Part shown: positions 1 to 6,581 of the stretch, in pieces
Numbering within the stretch: position 1 is the first letter of the stretch
Layout of the letters: every line of letters starts with the position of its first letter
DNA from: JBKPDV01 sp046728075
GTDB lineage: Bacteria > Acidobacteriota > Thermoanaerobaculia > UBA5066 > Gp7-AA6
Reading direction: 5' to 3'
Assembly: GCA_046728075.1 (NCBI GenBank)
Contig: JBKPDV010000241.1
Coordinates: forward strand, 1 to 15,705
DNA length: 15,705 bases
Translations under genes and position numbers: made by a program
Notes under the pieces: generated by a model
The model's input: the letters and a program-made list of their open reading frames with translations, nothing else
What the model was told of the DNA's origin: nothing
The model's database searches: none

Positions 1-1
1 G

Positions 2-592
2 AAGGTCGATCCGTACCTTCGCACCTCCGCGCCTCACATCTTCGCCGCGGGAGACGTCACCGGCCGCCTGCTGCTCGTCCCACCCGCGCTGCAGGACGGT
101 TTCCTGGCGGCGACCAACGCCGTTGCCGGCGCAGAGCTGACGATCGGAGATCAGCCCAATCCGACGGGCAGCTTCACGGACCCGGAATACGCCCAGGTGG
201 GTCTTACCGAAACGAAAGCGCGCGAGGCCCACGACGTCGTGGCGGCGGTCGTGCGGTTCGACTCCACGACCCGCACGATCATCGACGGCCGGACGCTGGG
301 ATTTTGCAAGCTCATCGCCGATCGCGTGAGCGGGAAAGTCCTGGGCTGCCACGTCGTCGGCGAGCGGGCAGTCGAGATCGTTCAGCTGGCGGCGATCGCG
401 ATCGCGGCGGGGATGCGCGTCTCGGAGCTCGCCCGGGTTCCGCTCTCCTTTCCGACGTACGCGGGGATTCTCGGCCGCGTCGCGGCCAGTGCGGCTCGCC
501 AGATCAACGGAGAGGCGGGCTGGCAATCCAACGAAGCGGAAGACGGGCCGATTTCAAGCCGAGTTCAGATGGAAGAAAGGCAAACGGTATGA
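2..592 (+). CDS. FAD/NAD(P)-dependent disulfide-oxidoreductase-family protein, C-terminal part (5' truncated by window edge)
   Basis: The frame is open from base 2, so only the last 196 residues are present. The visible start is the end of the NAD/FAD region, with the FAD-contacting motif IFAAGDVTG (about nt 41-67). After it comes the dimerisation domain of the family (Pyr_redox_dim), containing FTDPEYAQVGLTE and GKVLGCHVVGERAVEIVQ. These are typical of the dihydrolipoamide dehydrogenase / mercuric reductase / glutathione reductase superfamily, which moves electrons between NAD(P)H, FAD and a disulfide or other acceptor in the cytoplasm. The usual C-terminal HPTxxE active-site stretch reads SFPTYAG, so the catalytic His and Glu are missing. 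There is also no terminal Cys pair of the mercuric reductase kind. The substrate therefore cannot be named. The redox-active Cys pair, if there is one, lies upstream of the window. The stop overlaps the next start (ATGA at 589-592), which indicates an operon. Confidence 0.88.
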   Translation, partial: KVDPYLRTSAPHIFAAGDVTGRLLLVPPALQDGFLAATNAVAGAELTIGDQPNPTGSFTDPEYAQVGLTETKAREAHDVVAAVVRFDSTTRTIIDGRTLGFCKLIADRVSGKVLGCHVVGERAVEIVQLAAIAIAAGMRVSELARVPLSFPTYAGILGRVAASAARQINGEAGWQSNEAEDGPISSRVQMEERQTV

Positions 593-1608
593 GCTCATCC
601 AAGCAGCCCGCGCGAACCTATAACCAGGCCCATGTCCCGCGGCCGCACAAAGCGGGCAAGCGCCGGCTGAGCATCTACTGGACCTGGAGCTATCCGTGGG
701 AGGCCGGTCGGGATCCCGCCTCGATGGAGAACCGTTTCTCCACGATCACCGAAGTCCGCAACGTGCTCTGGCCCGCGTACGAGACGCCGGAATACAGCGC
801 GGCGCAGTTTCTTCAGGGGATTGCCGGAACGCTGGAGCTCTTCCACCGCTCGACGCTCCTCTTTCAGGAGATCGCCGGCGAGGCGACCGGCTCCCCCGTC
901 GCGGTCTTTCAGCGCATTGACCAGGCCGGTTACCGTCTGCCCATCGACGAACGGATTCTCGCCGACACGGACACCCTGATGGTCTTCGGCCTCGACCACC
1001 TTCCCTCCGATCAGACCGCCGAGCCGGAGGAGATCGAGGCGATTCGCGAGTGGCTCCAACGCGAAGGGACTTGTCTCTTGCTCGCGCCGCACCATGACGT
1101 CGGATTCACCAGCGACCTGGAACAGCGTCAGATGGAATACCACCATCACGGCGACCGACTCGTTCCCCGTCAGCAGCGCTTCGGCCAGTACACCCGCTCG
1201 CTGATGAAGGCGTTCGATGTCCCGGTCATCAATAAATGGGGCCTCCGGCCCGCGGTCGTCAAAGGCACGAAGGAGATCGCGCCGCTCACGGCTTTTCGCG
1301 ACCTCGACAAGCCGGGTTTGTTGAAGAAGGTCACGACCTTCAACTTCCATCCACACCTGCCGCATTACGAGCTGACCGGGAAGGACACGAAGGCGGTACA
1401 GGTCCTCGGACGACAGCCGATCGATCCCGATCGTCCGCACCCGTTCACCGCCGCTGGCAACACCGAGTTCAACCTTCTTCTCTGGATGCCGCCGAACGGC
1501 AAGCGTGCCGGCGACATTCTGCTGGTCGACTCCACCCACTTCACGACTCTCTTCGGCGGTACGGATAGCCTGGCGAACTTCTGGCGCAATCTCGCCATGA
1601 TGAAATGA
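589..1608 (+). CDS. Histidine-rich hypothetical protein, possible GATase-like/DUF4350-like fold
   Basis: 339 residues, family not recognised. The ATG at 589 overlaps the upstream stop by 4 nt (ATGA). An open frame extends further 5' but only as a shadow inside the oxidoreductase gene. No signal peptide or membrane segment is visible, so it is probably cytoplasmic. Residues 126-172 alternate as strand, helix, strand: TLMVFGLDHLP, then EEIEAIREWLQREG, then TCLLLAPHHDVG. The C-terminal GDILLVDSTHF (about 308-318) resembles the closing strand of class-I glutamine-amidotransferase-like folds such as DUF4350; this is a fold guess only. Histidines are clustered: H168-H169, H185-H187, H254/H256/H259, H284 and H317. 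With D170 and D314 they could bind a metal, which is inference. Two Trp-rich segments lie near the N terminus (residues 30-37, 61-64). Its position between a flavoprotein and a transporter gene suggests it works with them. Confidence 0.82.
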   Translation: MSSSKQPARTYNQAHVPRPHKAGKRRLSIYWTWSYPWEAGRDPASMENRFSTITEVRNVLWPAYETPEYSAAQFLQGIAGTLELFHRSTLLFQEIAGEATGSPVAVFQRIDQAGYRLPIDERILADTDTLMVFGLDHLPSDQTAEPEEIEAIREWLQREGTCLLLAPHHDVGFTSDLEQRQMEYHHHGDRLVPRQQRFGQYTRSLMKAFDVPVINKWGLRPAVVKGTKEIAPLTAFRDLDKPGLLKKVTTFNFHPHLPHYELTGKDTKAVQVLGRQPIDPDRPHPFTAAGNTEFNLLLWMPPNGKRAGDILLVDSTHFTTLFGGTDSLANFWRNLAMMK

Positions 1609-2441
1609 TCGAAATTCTCAGCAAGATCGTCCCGGTCGCCATGCTCGCGTTCGTGATCTCGAGCATGCTCGCGATGGGTCTGAGTCTCACCGTCTCAGAA
1701 ATCGTCACGCCGCTGCGCAATGCCCGGCTCGTCTTGCTGGCTCTGATCGCAAATTTCGTCTTGATGCCCCTGGGGGCATTCGGCATCGCGAAGCTGCTTC
1801 ACTTGAAGGAAGCCCTTGCCGCCGGATTGCTGGTTCTCGGGACTGCTGCCGGCGCTCCTTTCCTGCCTAAACTCGCGGCGCTGGCCAAAGGAAACCTGGC
1901 CTTCGCGGTTGGCCTGATGGTGCTGCTGATGGTCCTGACGGTCGGCTACATGCCCCTCGTCCTGCCGAGGCTGCTGGAAGGAGTCACGGTCGATGCCGCA
2001 AAGATCGCGCGCTCGCTCGTTCTCCTCATGCTCCTGCCACTTGGCGTCGGGCTTGCCGTTAAGGCCTGGTTTGCGGCGGCCGCTGCCCGGGCCAAGCCCC
2101 CGCTCGACAAAACGTCCAACCTGAGTCTCATACTGCTGATTGCGCTGCTCGTGGTGGTGAACTTCGACAAGATGGTGGACGTATTCGGCACACGCGGCAT
2201 ACTCGCCGGGGTCGTCTTCATCTTCCTGGGCTTCGCGATCGGCCATCTGCTCGGCGGGCCAGGTCTGGACACCCGGCGGGTGCTCGCCCTGGGGACCGCG
2301 CAACGCAACATCGCTGCCGGGCTCGTCGTGGCAGGGCAGAATTTCAGTGATCCGGAAGTCGTGCTCATGGTCGTCGTCGTGGCGATCGTCGGATTGCTGA
2401 TACTCATGCCTCTGTCGCGAGCCCTGTCCCGGCGCGGCTAG
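1605..2441 (+). CDS. BASS/SBF-family sodium-dependent transporter
   Basis: 278 residues, almost entirely hydrophobic, with about eight or nine membrane segments. It starts at ATG 1605, overlapping the previous stop by 4 nt (ATGA). With no clear Shine-Dalgarno in front, translation is probably coupled. Features of the bile acid:Na+ symporter / arsenite ACR3 superfamily (SBF fold) are visible: an N-terminal AMGLSLTVSEIVTPLRN segment, GTAAGAPFLPKLAALAKGN at about residues 80-98, and GTAQRNIAAGLVVAGQNF in the C-terminal half, which matches the second half-repeat's crossover helix region. Known members import organic anions (bile acids, pantothenate, pyruvate and others) with Na+ across the inner membrane. 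The arsenite-exporting Acr3 branch carries a conserved Cys in membrane segment 4. No Cys is present here, so arsenite export is unlikely. The substrate is unknown, and the operon context suggests an organic acid or aromatic compound. Confidence 0.85.
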   Translation: MIEILSKIVPVAMLAFVISSMLAMGLSLTVSEIVTPLRNARLVLLALIANFVLMPLGAFGIAKLLHLKEALAAGLLVLGTAAGAPFLPKLAALAKGNLAFAVGLMVLLMVLTVGYMPLVLPRLLEGVTVDAAKIARSLVLLMLLPLGVGLAVKAWFAAAAARAKPPLDKTSNLSLILLIALLVVVNFDKMVDVFGTRGILAGVVFIFLGFAIGHLLGGPGLDTRRVLALGTAQRNIAAGLVVAGQNFSDPEVVLMVVVVAIVGLLILMPLSRALSRRG

Positions 2442-2451
2442 GTTTTAGCCC

Positions 2452-3393
2452 ATGACAGGCCGGCCTGCTTCGATCCCGTTGGCGGGAGCGCTGGCGTTCG
2501 TCGCCTCTCTCGCCCTCCCGTCCGCGAGCGCGCTTGCGCAGAACAGAGGCGTATATCCGCTCGGGATGACTGCGACCAACTCGGGCGTCGTTCCCGAGCC
2601 CGGCCTCACCTACGTGAACGCCTTCCTGTTCTACTCGCGCGACGAGTCGAGAGGCCCCAACGGCGAGATTCTCGCGACGGGTTCGAACTCGGTGCTGATG
2701 GACATGAACACCTTCTCCTGGGTGTGCAAAACCAGAATCGAACCGTTGGGCGGTGCGAAGCTTTCCCTCTCGGCAACGATCCCGATCGCGAACAACTCGC
2801 TGACGTCCGATGTGGCCGGGGCGCTCAGCGGCGGCGGCGGGCTGGCGGACTCCTACTATCAGCCGCTCATCCTGGGCTGGACGCTCAAGCAAGCCGATCT
2901 TCGGTTTGCCTACGGCTTCCTGGCGCCGACTGGAAGATTCAATGCCGGCGCGAGCGACAACGTCGGCTCCGGCTATTGGACCCACACCCTGTCCGCCGGT
3001 GAGACTTTCTATCTGACGAAGGACCGAGCGACCGCCTTGTCCGCCTTCGAGCTTTACGAATTCCACACGGAACAGGAAGGCACCCAGATTCATCCGGGGC
3101 AGACCTTGAGCCTCGACTATTCGGTCACACACACGGTATCGCTGAAACCGGATTTCCGCCTCCAAATCGGGCTGGTCGGGTACGAACAATGGCAGACTAC
3201 GAACAAGAGCGGGCCGAACGTCACGCCGGCTGAAGCGAGCGCACGTTACCGGGTCAACTCTCTCGGCATTGGGGCCAACGTGCTTTTGCCCGGGCGCAAG
3301 GTGAACCTGGGCGCCAAGTACTTCAAGGAATTCTCGAACGAATCGACCTTCCAGGGATACTCGCTGCAGATCTCAGGGTCGGTCAGTTTCTGA
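2452..3393 (+). CDS. Predicted outer-membrane protein, MetA-like (phenol-degradation-associated) family
   Basis: 313 residues, beginning 10 nt after the transporter gene. The ATG at 2452 is followed by a signal peptide with a hydrophobic core (residues 8-27) and an Ala-x-Ala cleavage site near residue 29 (ASALA then QN). The mature part alternates polar and hydrophobic residues as in a beta-barrel and ends in Phe (SGSVSF), the usual outer-membrane C-terminal signature. Segments such as LSATIPIANN, LILGWTLKQADLRFAYGFLAPTGRF and the late NLGAKYFKEF resemble the Pfam family annotated as putative MetA-pathway of phenol degradation. Members are outer-membrane proteins often found near catabolic and transport genes; their biochemical function is poorly established. 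Co-occurrence with an inner-membrane symporter suggests a two-membrane uptake route. No obvious terminator follows. Confidence 0.8.
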   Translation: MTGRPASIPLAGALAFVASLALPSASALAQNRGVYPLGMTATNSGVVPEPGLTYVNAFLFYSRDESRGPNGEILATGSNSVLMDMNTFSWVCKTRIEPLGGAKLSLSATIPIANNSLTSDVAGALSGGGGLADSYYQPLILGWTLKQADLRFAYGFLAPTGRFNAGASDNVGSGYWTHTLSAGETFYLTKDRATALSAFELYEFHTEQEGTQIHPGQTLSLDYSVTHTVSLKPDFRLQIGLVGYEQWQTTNKSGPNVTPAEASARYRVNSLGIGANVLLPGRKVNLGAKYFKEFSNESTFQGYSLQISGSVSF

Positions 3394-3556
3394 GGCGGCC
3401 GTTTCGTCTCACGCGGCCTGGGACCTTCCGAGTTTGCTCCTCGTCCGGTCGAACCTGGTGTATGAAAAGAGGGGAAAGAGGCGACCTTGCAGCGAGCCAG
3501 ATCCTGGTGACTCCTTCTCGACGGCCTGGGTCGGTGGTCGATGTCCGCGTTCGGCC

Positions 3557-3560
3557 GGAG
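3557..3560 (+). promoter_or_regulatory. Candidate ribosome-binding site (GGAG) for the histidine kinase
   Basis: GGAG sits 8 nt before the GTG at 3569. This is the only recognisable Shine-Dalgarno among the in-frame candidate starts (TTG 3434, GTG 3569, GTG 3590) and is why 3569 was chosen. Confidence 0.45.
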
Positions 3561-3568
3561 ATAGGGAT

Positions 3569-5650
3569 GTGGGCGCAACGGCCCGACCCGTGAGCGCCGG
3601 AGAGATCTCCGGGCGCAGAAAAACCGTCCGGACGCAGTTCCTGCGGCCGCCGCAACAAATCTGGCTCCGGAAAGCGGGCGCCCTCGCCCTCTTCGAGGTC
3701 GCGTTCTTCTTCGCCTATCGCTATGGGATGTCCTTCAGCCAGGGAGCGCCCGCGCCCTTCTGGTTCCCGGACTCCGTTCTGCTCGTCGCGCTGCTGATCG
3801 TCCCGGCACGGAGCTGGTGGCTGTATATTCTGGCGGCCGCGCCGATCCGGTTCCTCGCCCTCCCCGCGGACGCGCCACCGTTTTGGTTTCTTGTCCTGAC
3901 ATTCGTCAACGACTCTCTCAAGGCGATGCTCGCGGCGGGCTTGCTCCGCCGGTTCCTTCCCAATCCCGTCCGATTCGATCGCTTGCGTAATTTCGAGATC
4001 TACGTCGCGGTGGCTGTCCTCGGAGTCCCGATGCTGTCGGCAGCGGGCGGCGCGGCCGCGTGGCATGCGCTCGGCAGACCATTCTGGCCCGCCTGGCAGG
4101 CGTGGTTTCTCGGGGATGTCATGGCCAATCTCCTGCTGACTCCCGCCATCCTCTATTGGCTCTTCGGTTACCGCGACCGCCGCCGAAGCCCTCAGTCCGC
4201 GCGGCTCGTCGAAGGCCTGCTTCTCACCGCGGGACTGATCGCTCTGGGTCTCGTTGCGTTCAGTGGCCGCCTCACGAGGCCGTACGATTTTCTCGCTCTT
4301 CTTTACGCGCCTGTCGTCTTTCTGATGTGGGCGGCGATTCGGTTCGGCTTGAAAGGCGCCTCGGCCGCTTTAACTCTGAGCGCGCTCCTTGCGGCCATCG
4401 CTGCAGCGGAGGGCCGGAGTCCCTTCGCGACACAATCGGCGGAAGAGCACATCCTATGGATTCAGCTTTTCGTTCTGGCGGTGGCCTTCCCCGTTCTCTT
4501 TCTGGCAGTCCTCGTCCGGGAGAGAGACGACGGCGCCGTCGCTCTGCGCCAGAGCGAGGGGCGCTACCGGGAGGTCGTGAACAGCCAGACCGACCTCATC
4601 TGCCGTTATCTCCCCGACGCGACCCTGACTTTCGTCAACGAGGCGTACTGCCGGTTCTTCGGCCGCTCTCAGGAAGAGCTCATCGGACGGTCTCTTCTCG
4701 AGCTGATTCCCGAAGAAGAGCGCGAAGCAACCCGAAGCCGCATCCGAGCTCTGATCGAAGAACGGCCGGTCGATCCCGACGACATCCAGGTCGCGCGCCC
4801 GGATGGCTCCTTCACCTGGCTCCATTGGGTGGATCACGTCATTCGAGGCCGCGATGGGCGCGTCGCCGAGCTGCAGTCGATCGGTCGAGACATTACAGAC
4901 CGCAAGAATGCCGAAGGGGCGCAGCGCCACCTCGCTCAGGCGGCGCGACTCGCCCAGCTCGGAGAGCTGACCGCGTCCATCGCGCACGAGATCAACCAGC
5001 CCCTCGGAGCGATTCTTTCCAACGCCGACGCGGCCGAGATGCTGCTCAAGTCGGGACACCTCGATGAGATCGGCGAGATTCTGGCGGACATTCGGCGAGA
5101 CGACGTACGTGCGGGCGAAGTCATTTCGCGCGTGCGAGCGCTGGTTAGCCGCCGCCAAACAGATCTGGAGTCAGTGGATCTGCGAGACGTCACCGGTCAG
5201 GTCGTGCGTCTCGCCGAGGCGGAAGCTCGCCGCCGCGGCGTCTCGATCGCGCTCGAATTTGAACCGTCGCTTCCCTACGTTCATGCCGACCGCGTATTGC
5301 TGCAGCAGGTGCTCTTGAACCTGATCTTGAACGGCATCGATGCCATGGCCGACGCGCTCCCGGACGAGCGACGGCTGAGCATTACGGCTGGCAGCGCAGG
5401 TGCCTTCGTCGAAGTGGCTGTGGCAGATTCGGGCCACGGGATCTCCGATCGCCTTCTTCCTCACATCTTCGATTCCTTCGTCACGAGCCGGGAAGACGGA
5501 ATGGGCCTCGGCCTTGCGATCTCCCGATCCATCGTTCAAGCACACGGCGGCCGGATCTGGGCGGAGAACAATCCGCGCGCGGGATCAACGCTGCGGTTCA
5601 CGCTGCCGATCGAAAACGACTTCCGTTTCGCGTCGGCGGAGACCAAATGA
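3569..5650 (+). CDS. Membrane sensor histidine kinase, MASE1-PAS-HisKA-HATPase_c
   Basis: 693 residues from GTG 3569. In-frame alternatives are TTG 3434 (45 residues longer, charged and unlike the family) and GTG 3590 (no ribosome-binding site). Residues of about 30-320 form a MASE1-type integral membrane sensor with roughly eight hydrophobic helices (FFFAYRYGMSFSQGAPAPFWFPDSVLL, then FLGDVMANLLLTPAIL). A PAS domain follows at about 328-450 (RYREVVNSQTDLICRYLPDATLTFVNEAY, ending in DITDRKNAE). The phosphoacceptor is H473 in IAHEINQPLGAI. The ATP-binding domain has an N-box around N588 (NLILNGIDAM), a G1 box around D620 (ADSGHGIS) and a G2 box GMGLGLAISRSI. HEINQPL is typical of the FixL/TodS/DctB-like kinase group. 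It should sense a membrane or cytoplasmic signal, autophosphorylate and pass phosphate to a response regulator. No receiver domain lies within the protein or beside it, so the partner is elsewhere. Confidence 0.93.
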   Translation: MGATARPVSAGEISGRRKTVRTQFLRPPQQIWLRKAGALALFEVAFFFAYRYGMSFSQGAPAPFWFPDSVLLVALLIVPARSWWLYILAAAPIRFLALPADAPPFWFLVLTFVNDSLKAMLAAGLLRRFLPNPVRFDRLRNFEIYVAVAVLGVPMLSAAGGAAAWHALGRPFWPAWQAWFLGDVMANLLLTPAILYWLFGYRDRRRSPQSARLVEGLLLTAGLIALGLVAFSGRLTRPYDFLALLYAPVVFLMWAAIRFGLKGASAALTLSALLAAIAAAEGRSPFATQSAEEHILWIQLFVLAVAFPVLFLAVLVRERDDGAVALRQSEGRYREVVNSQTDLICRYLPDATLTFVNEAYCRFFGRSQEELIGRSLLELIPEEEREATRSRIRALIEERPVDPDDIQVARPDGSFTWLHWVDHVIRGRDGRVAELQSIGRDITDRKNAEGAQRHLAQAARLAQLGELTASIAHEINQPLGAILSNADAAEMLLKSGHLDEIGEILADIRRDDVRAGEVISRVRALVSRRQTDLESVDLRDVTGQVVRLAEAEARRRGVSIALEFEPSLPYVHADRVLLQQVLLNLILNGIDAMADALPDERRLSITAGSAGAFVEVAVADSGHGISDRLLPHIFDSFVTSREDGMGLGLAISRSIVQAHGGRIWAENNPRAGSTLRFTLPIENDFRFASAETK

Positions 5651-6087
5651 GCCGCTGACGAATCAAGCGTAGCCTTCCTGGTCTGAGATCCTCGCGTCGC
5701 TGAAATCCCAAGAGAAGTCTTCCGCGCTGCCCAAGCGAAGCGACGGCTGCACCAAAGGGCTGCCGCTCATAGACCGAACTATGACAATACTCGCGGCGAG
5801 CCCTCAGAAGAAGGGTGGAAGGATGAGGCTTTCCCATCGAGCCAGGGAACGGACACGCTCTCGATGAAGAAGGCGATCGAGGAGGCAATGAAGAAGCCGG
5901 ACCACGCCAAGGGCAGCAGCTACTGACTCCCGGGTCCCGGGCAGGTACTCGCGGGCCCGCTCGATCTTTTCTCGAGAGAGATCTTGACCAACTCGGTAAT
6001 CGTTTCGGAAGGTTTGCACGGAGCGGGCGCGAAGGATGTCCGAGCGTTGGACGCGGCGCGGGTCTGAATGAACCGATGTGATCCCTG
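5651..6087 (+). other. 437-bp gap with no convincing gene
   Basis: No gene of recognisable family is present. In the same phase as the kinase, the sequence after a stop at 5684-5686 stays open to a TGA at 5924-5926 (79 codons) but has no usual start codon until ATG 5864. That leaves a 20-residue lysine-rich peptide beginning MKKAIEEAMKK. On the minus strand, short segments such as SREKIERAREYL look helical but no frame stays coherent. Two local structures stand out: CCCGGG-T-CCCGGG at 5928-5940, and an imperfect hairpin around the TCTCGAGA palindrome near 5967-5987. The stretch may be a decayed gene, or a 3' UTR plus the promoter of the DUF202 gene. Confidence 0.4.
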
Positions 6088-6480
6088 ATGGCATCGGAAT
6101 CTCCCCTCGAAACTCAGCAGGATTTGGCCCGCGTGCGGACGGCGATCGCGCTCGAAAGAACTTTGCTCGCCTGGGTTCGGACGGCGATGGCCTTGCTGAC
6201 TTTCGGCTTCACCGTCGGCACGATCCTTCGATCCCTGATCGAGAAAGGCATCGTCGTCGGCATGCGCCCTCATGCTCCGCGCAATTTTGGCCTCACCCTG
6301 ATTCTTCTCGGCCTGTTCGGGCTCCTCGGCGGGATCTTTGAATACCGCGGCGCGATGAAGGCGCTTCGAGCCACCGGCTTCCTGCCGCGCCGGTCGACTA
6401 CGATGACCATCGCAGTCTTGCTCGTAATCATGGGCGTTCTGCTCGCCATCGGAGTGCTGACGAGGCTGGGACCCTACTGA
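6088..6480 (+). CDS. DUF202 (YidH-like) small membrane protein
   Basis: 130 residues with the DUF202 hallmark near the N terminus, LARVRTAIALERTLLAWVRTAMALLTFGF. This is an ALERTxLAWxRT-type motif leading straight into the first membrane helix. Two further helices follow (GLTLILLGLFGLLGGIFEYRG at about 69-89, and TIAVLLVIMGVLLAIGVLT near the C terminus), so it is a three-helix inner-membrane protein of normal length for the family. DUF202 proteins include E. coli YidG/YidH and a domain of yeast VTC proteins; their bacterial function is unknown. No strong ribosome-binding site precedes ATG 6088. The stop codon overlaps another ATG as TGATG (6478-6482), the usual sign of a coupled downstream gene, but only a short open frame follows. 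Confidence 0.88.
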   Translation: MASESPLETQQDLARVRTAIALERTLLAWVRTAMALLTFGFTVGTILRSLIEKGIVVGMRPHAPRNFGLTLILLGLFGLLGGIFEYRGAMKALRATGFLPRRSTTMTIAVLLVIMGVLLAIGVLTRLGPY

Positions 6481-6581
6481 TGAGCGAACCCCTCGATCGG
6501 GTTGATTGCCGCGCTCGCGATGCTCTTTCTCGCGGCCGTCGCCGGCGTGTGCGGTTGATCGATTTGGGTGAGCCGCCCTAA
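6480..6581 (+). CDS. Candidate coupled small ORF (33 codons), possibly frameshifted membrane peptide or decayed gene
   Basis: The ATG at 6480 overlaps the DUF202 stop by one base (TGATG). The literal frame gives an Arg-rich 33-residue peptide starting MSEPLDRVDC with no recognisable family. After the CCCC run at 6489-6492, the other frame reads a clean membrane helix (IGLIAALAMLFLAAVAGVCG) ending in TGA at 6556-6558. Losing one C would give a 25-residue peptide, MSEPS plus that helix. It may be a real mini-protein with a sequencing or slippage indel, a remnant of a second DUF202-type gene, or chance. The literal frame overlaps the convergent mltF-like stop by 4 nt. Confidence 0.25.
   Translation: MSEPLDRVDCRARDALSRGRRRRVRLIDLGEPP

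Noticed and set aside
595..1539. A minus-strand open frame opposite the histidine-rich protein
   Set aside because: The plus-strand gene is coupled by ATGA overlaps on both sides. The minus frame has no such context and an Arg/Glu/Val-rich shadow composition.
1605..2441. Arsenite exporter (Acr3) as the identity of the BASS-fold transporter
   Set aside because: The conserved Cys of the Acr3 branch is missing and no ars genes are nearby.
3394..3425. GGCCG and CGGCC arms after the outer-membrane gene, as a terminator
   Set aside because: The stem is only 5 bp with a 12-nt loop and no T-run.
5920..6100. A possible antitoxin-like helix (SREKIERAREYL) on the minus strand
   Set aside because: Only a dozen residues look suggestive, the frame continues as incoherent sequence, and no toxin gene is adjacent.
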